From Gemella cuniculi DSM 15828 (GTDB lineage Bacteria > Bacillota > Bacilli > Staphylococcales > Gemellaceae), in assembly GCF_000425665.1 (NCBI RefSeq), contig NZ_KE384431.1:218692-282691 (forward strand): a DNA stretch of 64,000 nucleotides, given 5' to 3'. Shown one piece after another: positions 8,625-17,003 of this stretch. The translations under genes and the position numbers were made by a program. Numbering within the stretch: position 1 is the first letter of the stretch; each line of letters starts with the position of its first letter. Below the pieces are notes generated by a model that was not told the origin of the DNA, ran no database searches, and saw only the letters and a list, made by a program, of their open reading frames with translations.

Positions 8625-9014
8625 TATTTCTTCCTCCTTTAAACCTAGTATCTACATAACAAGAATGATTACAAAACTTTCTATTGCGTACGCATAAAAT
8701 ATCTTCCCACAGCCATAGCACTCTATTTCAATCTTAGTTTTAGGGTGAATAAGCTGACGATGTTTGTTCCACCATTCTACTCTACAATTCTTACAACAAA
8801 ACTTAATAGTCTTCATCTTTGGAGGTTGATAAAGTTCTTTTTTGCATTGTTTACATCATTGTTTTCCTTTAACGAATTCACTAGTAAGATTATTACTACG
8901 ACAAAAAGACTTAACTGAATTAATATTTACTCCTAGCTCACTTGCAATTTTCTTATAACCCAGACCCTTATTTCTTCTTAATTCTGATATTTTGATTTTT
9001 ACCTGTTCTTCCAT
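8617..9014 (-). pseudogene. Broken HTH and zinc-finger protein of the recombinase module
   Basis: From the ATG at 9014 (GAGGAG upstream) the frame reads a helix-turn-helix-like part (GYKKIASELGVNINSVKSFC), then hits a TGA after VKGKQ. The same frame continues with paired cysteines: CKQCKKEL, KFCCKNCRVEWWNKH and ECYGCGKIF. Near 8690 the frame shifts, and the continuation NRKFCNHSCYVDTRF runs into the start of the SHOCT-like gene. Proteins with an N-terminal HTH followed by such CxxC pairs accompany serine recombinase modules in Firmicutes. One nonsense change and one frameshift make it a pseudogene. Confidence 0.7.
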
Positions 9015-9108
9015 TTTTCCTAGCTCCTCTTAAAATTGAAAAATTACCTCTTCATATCACAGGCAAAGAAAAACGAAAAAAATTTAACTCAAAGGAAGAA
9101 AAAAGGGG

Positions 9109-9147
9109 TGAAAAAATAAGACAAGTAGATTTTCCACTTGTCTTATT
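9109..9147 (-). terminator. Intrinsic terminator of the phage remnant
   Basis: AATAAGACAAGT (9115-9126) and ACTTGTCTTATT (9136-9147) form a perfect 12-bp stem, followed on the minus strand by six Ts (9109-9114). It would end leftward transcription coming from the phage-derived genes. Confidence 0.8.
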
Positions 9148-9159
9148 AAAATCATTCGC

Positions 9160-9480
9160 ATTAACTTTTAATTTTTTCAATTAATTTTTCTATAGCCTTC
9201 TCTGCAGTATGCTAATTTATCAAGCCTTCTCTCGCATACCCATAAAGTGAAATCTTATCAGAATTCCATTTTATAATTACTATAGCTCTATTTTTATTTA
9301 GTATTCCACTTGTTACTTCAATAATATAGTATGTTTCCTCAAAATTTTCTTCTAATATACTTCCCATACCTAATAAACAATCTCTAAGATTTATAAAAGT
9401 GATCGTGTTAGTATCTATTATTTTTTCAAAGATTTCATCTTTATTTTCAGAATGATGGATATATTCATATAGAATTATTA
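9160..9480 (-). pseudogene. Decayed hypothetical gene within the prophage remnant
   Basis: On the minus strand a long coding-like frame reads LYEYIHHSENKDEIFEKI, then NLRDCLLGMGSILEENFEE, and ends GYAREGLIN, a TAG, then HTAEKAIEKLIEKIKS. The TAG probably replaced CAG (Gln), since the frame continues sensibly to the next stop. No start codon is clear, because upstream it runs into the remnant of the neighbouring phage gene. I do not recognise the family. It lies next to the terminator at 9109-9147. Confidence 0.45.
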
Positions 9481-9489
9481 TCTTCTTCC

Positions 9490-9712
9490 GATATTTCTTC
9501 TAATACCATTTTTAAACTATCTAGCATAATTTCATCACTAATAGTTCCGATATGTCTACGTTTTTTAGTTTTATTTTCTACGATATATAATTCCTGCTTC
9601 TGTAACTCCACTACTAGAACCTTCGATATCTCTGAACTCAAATTCTAATTCATCAGGTGTAGGTATTTTCTCATTATTAATTTTTATATATGAATTTTTT
9701 ATTTCTATCTAC
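9490..9712 (-). pseudogene. Remnant of a phage minor tail protein (DUF6711-like)
   Basis: The minus-strand frame reads YIKINNEKIPTPDELEFEF and then RDIEGSSSGVTEAG, ending at a TAA after YRRK. After a frame change it reads KKRRHIGTISDEIMLDSLKM. This matches the style of short phage tail proteins of the DUF6711 group: KING...PTP at the start, a GRTEDG-like middle, and a segment with a basic start and a helical end. It lies directly after the remnant of the tape-measure C-terminus, which is the usual order in phage tail operons. Broken and not expressed as a whole protein. Confidence 0.55.
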
Positions 9713-9892
9713 CTCCTGATTTTATGATTTGACGATTCCGAGCATTGATTATAATTTCATCTAATAAAGTTCCATCTAGATAAACTGGAATTACTATATC
9801 GCCTATATCTTGATTTTTTTACATTAAGGCTTGATATTATTTTTGACAGTTCTCCACTCGTTACTCTCACTGACTTGATTTTTGAATACATT
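9713..9892 (-). pseudogene. C-terminal remnant of a phage tail tape-measure protein
   Basis: A minus-strand frame ends NNQDIGDIVIPVYLDG and then TLLDEIIINARNRQIIKSGGR before its stop. The ending IxIPVYxxxxLLDExIxxAxxRxxxxSGGR is characteristic of the extreme C-terminus of Firmicute phage tape-measure proteins. The rest of that very long gene is absent, and upstream codons (MYSKIKSVRVTSGEL) are out of frame. Together with the next gene it shows that a siphophage-type prophage once lay here. Confidence 0.6.
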
Positions 9893-9999
9893 TATTCTTT
9901 TTAAAAACAATAAGACTATTGTGTACAAAACATAGATTTTACTATATAATATTAAATTGATAACTATTTAGTTAAATTTATTAATAAGGAGACATCAAT

Positions 10000-11049
10000 A
10001 TGGAAGAAAAAATTACACTTAAAACATTTACTATGAATATTCTTAACGGTATTGCACTTGGAACTGTTCTTTGTTTAGTACCTGGTGCTTTATTAGGTGA
10101 GCTTTTAAAATATATTGCAAAAATTTATCCCTCACTTGCATTTTTATCTATGGCAGTTACAATCTCCAATGCTATGATTGGTCTTGCGTCCGGGGTTATT
10201 ATTGGAATGCTTTTCAAATTCACTCCAATTCAATCACTTTCGATTGGACTTGCTACTTTATATGCGAGTGGTTCAATAGTACCTACAGCTGATAAAACTG
10301 GTTTTATCTTAAAAGGTGCTGGTGATATAGTAACAATGATTTTTACTGCTGCACTTGCTACTGCATTTATACTTTTAATTGGTAATAAGACAAAAAGTTA
10401 TGCAATTCTAATTCTACCGCCGCTTACTCTCGTTATTGTGGGTGGTATAGGAAGATACCTACTTCCTACTTTTTCAGCAGTCACTAAATTATTAGGAGAT
10501 GGCATTAAACACTTACTAACTTTACAACCAATTTTACTTACTATATTAATAGCCATTATTTTTGCATGCCTTATTGTAACTCCTATTACATCTGTTGGTG
10601 TTGCTCTTGCTATTAATATTGATGGGATCGCATCAGGTGCAGCAAATCTTGGAATTTGTGCATGTGGATTTACTCTTGCTATCGCTGGATGGCATATCAA
10701 CTCTAAAGGAATAAGTTTAGCTCATTTTATAGGCTCTCCAAAAATTTCTATGGCTAACGTTTTCGCTAAACCAAAAATAATGTTACCTGTTATTTGTAGT
10801 GCTGCTTGTACAGGTGTATTAGCATCAATTTTCGGAATTAAAGGAACTGCTATGAGTGCTGGATTTGGTTTTAGTGGTTTAGTTGGACCACTTGCACATC
10901 TGAGTACGACTAATGGTGGAATTTTTGAAATAATAAAAACTTTTATAATTTTTGCAATAGTCCCTATAGTAACTGGTTATATTTTTGTAAAATTATTTAC
11001 AAAAATTATTCCAATCATAAAACCTGATGATTACAAAATTGAAATTTAA
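10000..11049 (+). CDS. PTS_EIIC_2-family membrane protein
   Basis: This 349-residue protein has about eight to ten membrane segments and little hydrophilic sequence. It resembles the PTS_EIIC_2 family (EIIC-like membrane proteins not linked to EIIA or EIIB domains). Glycine-rich motifs such as SAGFGFSGLVGPL and the AIAGWHINSKGISLAHFIG region fit this family. Its substrate is not known. The start has a TAAGGAG site nine bases upstream of the ATG. It stands alone, flanked by phage remnants on the left and a strong terminator on the right. Confidence 0.75.
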   Translation: MEEKITLKTFTMNILNGIALGTVLCLVPGALLGELLKYIAKIYPSLAFLSMAVTISNAMIGLASGVIIGMLFKFTPIQSLSIGLATLYASGSIVPTADKTGFILKGAGDIVTMIFTAALATAFILLIGNKTKSYAILILPPLTLVIVGGIGRYLLPTFSAVTKLLGDGIKHLLTLQPILLTILIAIIFACLIVTPITSVGVALAINIDGIASGAANLGICACGFTLAIAGWHINSKGISLAHFIGSPKISMANVFAKPKIMLPVICSAACTGVLASIFGIKGTAMSAGFGFSGLVGPLAHLSTTNGGIFEIIKTFIIFAIVPIVTGYIFVKLFTKIIPIIKPDDYKIEI

Positions 11050-11136
11050 TATAGGTTATGGTTTCAGCTAAAAACAATATTTTAATCAAAATATTATTTT
11101 TATTACTTACTATCAAATATAGATATTATTCGTATT

Positions 11137-11185
11137 TTACTATGAGATACTACTACATCTAAGTAGTATCTCATAGTAATTTTTT
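11137..11185 (+). terminator. Strong intrinsic terminator after the EIIC-like gene
   Basis: TTACTATGAGATACTACT (11137-11154) pairs perfectly with AGTAGTATCTCATAGTAA (11162-11179) over 18 bp, followed by six Ts. Confidence 0.9.
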
Positions 11186-11338
11186 AAAAGATTATTATTA
11201 TTTTACTGATAAAAAATTAATATCATTATATTTTTTATCTAGTAACATCAAAAGCAATCGTACTGTATAACATTTTGAAAAAACTAGCTCTAAAATAACT
11301 ACTAAGAAAACTATAATAAAATTTTTAACTGTATTAAA

Positions 11339-11380
11339 TGATAAAACACTAGAAGTATTTCTAGTGTTTTATCATTTTTT
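11339..11380 (+). terminator. 16-bp hairpin terminator between convergent genes
   Basis: TGATAAAACACTAGAA (11339-11354) pairs perfectly with TTCTAGTGTTTTATCA (11359-11374) across a GTAT loop, then six Ts on the plus strand. It can also act weakly on the DUF554 gene arriving from the right. No gene is visible between this and the previous terminator, so what it terminates on the plus strand is unclear. Confidence 0.8.
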
Positions 11381-11389
11381 TCCAAATTT

Positions 11390-12118
11390 TTACAATAACT
11401 GTAAAATAATATTTCCCCAAAGCCAACTTAATGGCATGACTATTAACATCGCTGGTATCATATCTGCAATGGGAAACATTTTTAATTTTATCATTCTAAA
11501 ACCTGTTGCTAACATTAAAAATCCACCACATGCTTTAAAATCTGAAATCATATCCGGCGTGGTAAGCGGAATAATAATTCCTGCTGAGAAATAAAGACAT
11601 ACAAAAATTATCGTTTGTGGAATCGCAATTAATGAAACTATATAACCTAGGTTACAAGCAAAAATCATCGCAGTAAAAAAATCTAATATTGATTTTGCAA
11701 TTAATATACTTGCATCTCCAGTCATTCCCTCATTTAAGCTGCCATAAATTCCTGTTCCACTAGCACAAAACAATACAATTACTGTTATTAAAGTAGCTAA
11801 ATACTCTGTTTCAGACATTTCTGTTTTACCCTTTGGAATTATCTTTAACATTATTCTTTGCATCTTAACACTAGCTTGATAAATCCATTCACCAAGATTA
11901 AAAAGAAATCCTAATAATGTTCCAATTATAATAGCAAAAATTACTGCTGGCATATATTTCATAAGTCCAATCGAAACAATCCCCATCCCCATAGAACACA
12001 ATCCAAAAATTAAATTAAGCTGTTCTTTTAGATTATCCGATAGTTTATTTCCAAGAACACCTCCAGCTATTCCTCCTAAGAATATTGCAGCTGAATTTAT
12101 AATTACTCCTACAGGCAT
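11390..12118 (-). CDS. DUF554 family membrane protein
   Basis: The 242-residue protein starts MPVGVIINSAAIFLGGIAG and has about seven membrane segments, with repeated glycine-rich turns (LGNKLSD, IGTLLGF). This is the DUF554 (YdfK/YqgA) family, whose function is not established; a transport role has been proposed. Full length for the family. A GGAG site precedes the ATG. No operon partner is evident. Confidence 0.85.
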   Translation of the reverse strand: MPVGVIINSAAIFLGGIAGGVLGNKLSDNLKEQLNLIFGLCSMGMGIVSIGLMKYMPAVIFAIIIGTLLGFLFNLGEWIYQASVKMQRIMLKIIPKGKTEMSETEYLATLITVIVLFCASGTGIYGSLNEGMTGDASILIAKSILDFFTAMIFACNLGYIVSLIAIPQTIIFVCLYFSAGIIIPLTTPDMISDFKACGGFLMLATGFRMIKLKMFPIADMIPAMLIVMPLSWLWGNIILQLL

Positions 12119-12242
12119 AATATTTTCTCCTTTTTAAAATTTCAATCTATGTAATAATTCTACCATGTAATAAAATTTTCGACAATTTTTATTAAAATAG
12201 TCTAACTAATAAATTTTAAAATTCTCATTATAAAAAACTATA

Positions 12243-12889
12243 TTACAATTTTTTTAATCTCTCTATCATAAATAATCCAACATCTATTATTGGTAAATTT
12301 GTTATACCTTCCAATTCTTTTTTTATATACGGAAAATGAGTGCAACCCAATACTACCGCTTCTACTTTTATCTGTTCAAAATAATCAAATAATACTTCGA
12401 AATCAAAATTTTCAACTATAACTTTTGGACTATTTTTTCTTCAATAGCTTTTACAAGTTCTAACATTGACAAACCTAAAACCTTTAATTTTGGATTTGAT
12501 ATATATAAATTATTTTCTACTCCTGTCAATCCATGAGAATTCGCTGCCATCACAACTAAATATTGATACTCCAAACCTAGGCTTCTATACATTTGCATTG
12601 GTGTAACAATATTCATTTTATACTCTTTAGCCAATTTATCAAAATCAACAACCGAACTTAGAGAATTGCAATAAACAAATATCACGTCACATTCTTCTTC
12701 TTTTAATCTTATTATTATTTCTATTATTATTTCTTCTCTCTTTTTATCATCCAATGCTTGAAATGTAGTTTGTTCTATCGGATTTTTCGAAATAGGAATT
12801 CTTAGTGTATCAGTATGTCCATGTTTTTTTAATAATTCTTCCCCTAGCTGAGAATCAATTGGTGTTCCAGCCATTACCGCTATTTTCAT
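12243..12889 (-). pseudogene. Aspartate/glutamate racemase-family gene with a homopolymer frameshift
   Basis: From the ATG at 12889 (AAAGGAG upstream) the frame reads MKIAVMAGTPIDSQLGEELL and VYCNSLSS, which holds the first catalytic Cys of the Asp/Glu racemase fold. It stops after EEKIVQKL at 12416. Shifting one base at the A6 run (plus-strand T6, 12433-12438) restores NSPKVIVENFDFEVLFDYF and LGCTHFPYIKKEL, with the second catalytic Cys, down to a TAA at 12243. An intact product would be about 215 residues and would racemise an amino acid such as Asp or Glu, or a related substrate. The break is either a real mutation, a slippage switch or a sequencing error. Confidence 0.8.
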
Positions 12890-13071
12890 AACACTTCTCC
12901 TTTTAATATATGCAATTATTACTAAATTATATACCATTATACTACAAAAGAAAAAAATTAAAAACCTCAAATTTTTTTATTTTTTCTTAGTAACATGGAA
13001 AATTATATAATTTTTTTCACAAAAAAAGACTTCATGATTTTAAATTAATAACCACAAGTCTTTTTTTATTT

Positions 13072-15654
13072 TTATTTTATAAAAATTTTCAATTCATTAT
13101 TTTCGTAATCTAAATTAATTTCCATTCCATCTTCTATACCATGTCGAATAAGTTCAACAGAAAGTTTATTTTCTATTTGACTTTGAATAAATCGTTTAAG
13201 TGGACGAGCTCCAAATTTCATATCAAAACCTGCTGTTGCTACCCAAGAAGAAACATTCTCGTTATAAGTTAAAACTATGTTTCGTCCAAGAAGTCGCACC
13301 ACAAGTTCATCAAGAAGTTTATTCGCAATACCTTTAATATTATCCTCAGTTAATGGTTTAAAGATAATAATATCATCCATACGATTTAAAATCTCTGGTT
13401 TGAAATATCCATAGAGTTGACTTGTAACATTGTGACGAGTTTCTTCTGAAATAACACCATCTTTCACTTCCTCGAGAAGTTCTAATGAACCAATATTTGA
13501 AGTCATAATAATAATTGTATTTTTGAAATCAACAACTACACCTTTTGAATCTGTTAAAGTTCCTTCATCAAGCAGCTGAAGCAAAATATTAAATACATCA
13601 GGATGTGCTTTTTCAATCTCATCCATTAGAATTATACTGTATGGATTACGTCTTACACTTTCAGTAAGCTGACCACCTTCTTCATATCCAATATATCCTG
13701 GAGGTGCTCCAATTAGACGGCTAACTGAATGTTTTTCCATATATTCACTCATATCTATTTTTACGATATTACGCTCATCATCAAATAAATTTAAGGCAAG
13801 TGCCTTAGCTAATTCAGTTTTGCCAACACCAGTAGGTCCTAAGAATAAGAAGCTACCGATTGGACGATTCGGATCTGCAATTCCAGCTCTCGAACGTAGG
13901 ATTGCATTTGTTACACTTTCTACAGCTTCATCCTGTCCGATTACTTTTTCATGTATAGTATCAGCCAAATGTAATAGTTTTTCTTTTTCTGTTTCAACTA
14001 GTCGAGTAACTGGAATACCAGTCATTTGACTTACGATATATCCTATTTCATCTTCTGTTACTTCTTGTTTTAAAAGTTTATATTCTTCAGTTTTAGATTT
14101 TTCTTCAAGTTCTTCTAATTCTTTAATTAGTTTTGGCAAAATAGAATACTGTAACTCAGATGCTTTTTCCAAATCATAATTATTTTGTGCTTGCTCTAAT
14201 TCTAATTTCACTCTATCAATTTTTTCACGAAGATTTTTTACTGCAGACAATTTTTCTTTCTCACTATCTACTTGAAGTTGAAGTTTATTTTGCTCTTCTT
14301 TCAAATTTGCTAATTCTTCTTTTAAATTATCTAAACGACGACGTGAAATTTCATCATCTTCTCCACTTAGAGCTTTTTCTTCTATTTCTAATTGCATCAC
14401 TTTTCTATTAATAGTATCCAACTCTGCTGGATTAGAAGAATTTTCTGTTTTAATAGTGGCACACGCTTGGTCGATTAAATCAATAGCTTTATCTGGTAAA
14501 AATCTATCAGTAATGTATCTATCAGAAAGTTTAGCTGCTTCAACTATTGCACGGTCTGATATTTTAACCCCATGATAAACTTCAAATCTTTCTTTAAGTC
14601 CACGTAGTATAGAAATTGTATCTTCTACAGTTGGTTCTTTTACCAATACTTTTTGGAAACGACGTTCCAATGCTGAATCTTTTTCTATATATTGACGATA
14701 TTCGTTTAAAGTTGTAGCACCTATACAGTGCAACTCACCACGAGCAAGCATCGGTTTTAATATATTGCCAGCGTCCATTGCTCCATCGGTTTTTCCAGCA
14801 CCTACAAGCATATGAATTTCATCAATAAATAAAATTATTTTTCCTTCCTTTTCTTTTATTTCTTTAAGAACAGCCTTTAATCTTTCTTCAAATTCTCCAC
14901 GATATTTTGCTCCCGCTACTAAACTAGTTAAATCTAACTCAAATACAGTTTTATCTTTTAGACTCTCAGGAACATCACCACGAACAATACGTTGTGCTAG
15001 TGCTTCAACTATCGCTGTCTTACCTACACCCGGTTCTCCTATTAACACTGGATTATTTTTTGTTTTTCTTGATAAAATTCTTATTACATTTCTTATCTCT
15101 TCATCACGACCTATTACAGGATCGAGTTTTCCACTTTTTACTTCTTCTACCAAATCACGGCCATATTTTTCTAAAACTTCATAGTTATTTTCTGGATTTT
15201 CATTCATGACCTTTTTCCCTCCTCTTATATTATCAATAACAACGACTAATTCATTTAATGTCGTTACTTTATCAATATATTTTTTTACTATACTATTTTT
15301 TATATAACTCGCTAGTACGATATGCTCACAAGAAATAAATTTGTCTTCATATTTATCTTTATATTTATTCGCTTCTATTAATAACAAATTCAAATCATTG
15401 CTCAAGTAGCTAGCATAATTTATATTATCACCTTCTACCGCATTTACTTTTTGGATTTCTTCATCCAATTCCTTAACTACTCTCTCCTTATCTACATTTA
15501 TTCTTCCTAATATATCACTATACAAATTACTACCAGTTAACGCTGCTTTTAAAAACATCTCACTCGTAATACTTTGGCTTTTTTTCTCTATTGCAAATTC
15601 GGAAGATTTCGCTAAGATTTCTTTCACACTATTAGTAAAACTATTTATATCCAT
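13072..15654 (-). CDS. clpB: ClpB protein disaggregase
   Basis: This 860-residue AAA+ chaperone pulls aggregated proteins apart together with DnaK. The N-terminal Clp domain is followed by nucleotide-binding domain 1 (Walker A GEPGVGKT, Walker B in [10 protein letters not shown]), a long coiled-coil M domain rich in Glu and Lys, and nucleotide-binding domain 2 (Walker [28 protein letters not shown]). I chose the ATG at 15654 ([10 protein letters not shown]) because AAAAGGAG precedes it; a longer in-frame start ten codons upstream lacks a site. The absence of a ClpP-binding loop and the coiled coil argue for ClpB over ClpC. The promoter carries two CtsR operators. Confidence 0.96.
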   Translation of the reverse strand: MDINSFTNSVKEILAKSSEFAIEKKSQSITSEMFLKAALTGSNLYSDILGRINVDKERVVKELDEEIQKVNAVEGDNINYASYLSNDLNLLLIEANKYKDKYEDKFISCEHIVLASYIKNSIVKKYIDKVTTLNELVVVIDNIRGGKKVMNENPENNYEVLEKYGRDLVEEVKSGKLDPVIGRDEEIRNVIRILSRKTKNNPVLIGEPGVGKTAIVEALAQRIVRGDVPESLKDKTVFELDLTSLVAGAKYRGEFEERLKAVLKEIKEKEGKIILFIDEIHMLVGAGKTDGAMDAGNILKPMLARGELHCIGATTLNEYRQYIEKDSALERRFQKVLVKEPTVEDTISILRGLKERFEVYHGVKISDRAIVEAAKLSDRYITDRFLPDKAIDLIDQACATIKTENSSNPAELDTINRKVMQLEIEEKALSGEDDEISRRRLDNLKEELANLKEEQNKLQLQVDSEKEKLSAVKNLREKIDRVKLELEQAQNNYDLEKASELQYSILPKLIKELEELEEKSKTEEYKLLKQEVTEDEIGYIVSQMTGIPVTRLVETEKEKLLHLADTIHEKVIGQDEAVESVTNAILRSRAGIADPNRPIGSFLFLGPTGVGKTELAKALALNLFDDERNIVKIDMSEYMEKHSVSRLIGAPPGYIGYEEGGQLTESVRRNPYSIILMDEIEKAHPDVFNILLQLLDEGTLTDSKGVVVDFKNTIIIMTSNIGSLELLEEVKDGVISEETRHNVTSQLYGYFKPEILNRMDDIIIFKPLTEDNIKGIANKLLDELVVRLLGRNIVLTYNENVSSWVATAGFDMKFGARPLKRFIQSQIENKLSVELIRHGIEDGMEINLDYENNELKIFIK

Positions 15655-15698
15655 TGTAAATCTCCTTTTATAAATTTCAGTCATATTAAAAAGTTTAT

Positions 15699-15752
15699 TT
15701 TGACCTTTTTTGACCTTAAATAAATTATAACACGTTTGACCTTTTTTGACAA
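15699..15752 (-). promoter_or_regulatory. clpB promoter with two CtsR operators
   Basis: On the minus strand a -35 TTGTCA (15747-15752) and a -10 TATAAT (15724-15729) are spaced by 17 bases. One CtsR box, tGTCAAA AAA GGTCAAA (15735-15751), covers the -35 and spacer. A second, perfect box, GGTCAAA AAA GGTCAAA (15699-15715), lies just after the -10 near the transcription start. CtsR is the class III heat-shock repressor of Firmicutes. Binding at both sites would block clpB until heat or protein stress inactivates CtsR. Confidence 0.93.
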
Positions 15753-15807
15753 TAGTTATTTCAAAAAAAATAAAAAAGTAGAAACGCTAACTAAAATCTT
15801 AATATAG

Positions 15808-15897
15808 TGTAAATACTAAGATAAGATTGTTCAAAGATAGCTAAATAAAATGTATGTAAATGCTAAAATAAGAATGTACAAAGATAACTAAATAAAA
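15808..15897. repeat. Direct tandem repeat, 43-base units with a 47-base period
   Basis: The 43 bases at 15808-15850 and at 15855-15897 differ at five positions only; both begin TGTAAAT and end CTAAATAAAA. A third, shorter resemblance (TATACAAA) follows. No gene lies here. It could be a duplicated regulatory region or a remnant of a dispersed repeat. Confidence 0.7.
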
Positions 15898-16017
15898 ATA
15901 TACAAAAAATGGTACAATGTACATATAAACGCCCCGATATTTTATAACGAATACGAAATAACGAAAAACAAGTTTTAAAAGTAAAACTTCGGCAATTCGT
16001 ATTTCGTTCTTTTACCC

Positions 16018-16050
16018 CTAAAAAAATCCTCGTCGTTTTTGACGAGGATT
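16018..16050 (-). terminator. Intrinsic terminator, probably of the nitroreductase gene
   Basis: The stem AATCCTCGTC/GACGAGGATT (16025-16034 with 16041-16050) is followed on the minus strand by a run of seven Ts. Confidence 0.75.
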
Positions 16051-16109
16051 TACGAACTGAATTATTTCTACCCCATTCCACAGATGAGGGGTACTATTTA
16101 CGAACCAAG

Positions 16110-16146
16110 TGTTTGTCTACTGAATAAAATGCGACAAACATTTTTT
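16110..16146 (+). terminator. Plus-strand intrinsic terminator
   Basis: TGTTTGTC (16110-16117) pairs with GACAAACA (16133-16140) and six Ts follow (16141-16146). It lies opposite the end of the nitroreductase gene and would end a plus-strand transcript from the structured region. Confidence 0.6.
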
Positions 16147-16187
16147 GTGTTTTTAAATAGATTCTAGTTTTAGAAGTTTCTTAAATA

Positions 16188-16955
16188 TTACTCATCGTCC
16201 TTCTTACTTATAAAACCATTTCTTTCCAGTAGTTTTCTTGTAACTTTTTCTGCTGGCAATGTATCAGCATAAACATCAGCGAATTTTTTCGTCCATGTTT
16301 TTGTCTCACGAGCTTCCGCAAAGTCAACCATAGTTTGGCGATATACTTTTACTATTTCTTCTGTAGACACTGGATGCATATTGTATCCTACGTTAGCTTC
16401 TTTTGGTAATCTCGGTTTCACTTTTTCTGTAGAAAGTTTTTCATCACGACGTCCAATGCTTAATCCACATAAAAACAATGCCGTATTAGGAATATTAAAC
16501 ATATTATTAAGTTCTACACCAAAACTCCTCACCGCACCGCAAAAAACAGTACCATATCCTAAAGATTCAGCAACGATACACGCATTTTGCATAGCAAGAG
16601 CAGTATCCATCGAACCAACAAGAAGCGGCTCGTACTGATCACGAACATCAAAATCGCTTCCTTCTATGTCAAAAGAAAGTTTAATATTTGTAAAATCCAT
16701 ACTAAACATTAAGAACGTAGCAGCATTTTCTATATGTACCGCATTACCTGGACTTTTATCACGAATCAAATCAGCTAATTTTTGTTTAGTTTCTCCCTCT
16801 ACCACAATAATGCTATAATGTTGACCATTCATCCAACTAGGCGCTTGCTTTGCACAAGCAATTATTTGATCAAGCTCTTCTTTTGGAATTTTTTCACCTG
16901 CAACAAAACTACGATTTGCACGATGATTCATTATCGTTTTAATTACTTCGTTCAT
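16188..16955 (-). CDS. Nitroreductase-family NADPH-dependent FMN oxidoreductase
   Basis: This 255-residue flavoprotein resembles the NfsA/NfrA branch of the nitroreductase family. The N-terminal IMNHRANRSFVAGEKIP contains the family's R-S/R motif for FMN phosphate. AKQAPSWMNGQHYSIIVV is the A-P-S/T-x-x-N/G-x-Q segment that also contacts FMN. GLSIGRRDE and KPRLPKE form the C-terminal signature. Such enzymes reduce nitro compounds or quinones with NADPH. I chose the ATG at 16955 because CGGAGGTAAGT precedes it; the longer frame upstream lacks a site. A type III restriction gene fragment abuts its promoter region head to head. Confidence 0.88.
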   Translation of the reverse strand: MNEVIKTIMNHRANRSFVAGEKIPKEELDQIIACAKQAPSWMNGQHYSIIVVEGETKQKLADLIRDKSPGNAVHIENAATFLMFSMDFTNIKLSFDIEGSDFDVRDQYEPLLVGSMDTALAMQNACIVAESLGYGTVFCGAVRSFGVELNNMFNIPNTALFLCGLSIGRRDEKLSTEKVKPRLPKEANVGYNMHPVSTEEIVKVYRQTMVDFAEARETKTWTKKFADVYADTLPAEKVTRKLLERNGFISKKDDE

Positions 16956-17003
16956 ACTTACCTCCGAAAATTGATTTATATTTAGTATTATAATATAAAC
17001 TAA

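Larger units (their letters stand above)
15905..16146. other. Highly structured intergenic region, possible ncRNA or dispersed repeat
   Basis: Several hairpins are packed here. GAAATAACGAA and TTCGTATTTC pair imperfectly (about 15950-16005). AATCCTCGTC/GACGAGGATT (16025-16050) is a perfect 10-bp stem. TACCCC/GGGGTA encloses ATTCCACAGATGA (about 16070-16095). TGTTTGTC/GACAAACA (16110-16140) is followed by six Ts. ATTTACGAAC occurs twice. A plus-strand extended -10 TGGTACAAT lies near 15915, so a plus-strand RNA of about 220 nt ending at 16146 is possible. I could not match it to a known RNA family, and no protein is convincingly encoded. Confidence 0.5.

Noticed and set aside
10398..10700. Minus-strand 100-codon ORF inside the EIIC-like gene
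   Set aside because: Shadow of the real plus-strand gene; no ribosome-binding site.
15863..16081. Minus-strand 72-codon ORF across the structured region
   Set aside because: It runs through hairpins and a terminator, has no ribosome-binding site and no plausible protein character.
16055..16100. TTATTTCTACCCC followed by a hairpin, resembling a Cas12a-type repeat
   Set aside because: Only a single copy, wrong stem (TACCCC/GGGGTA), and no cas genes or spacer array nearby.
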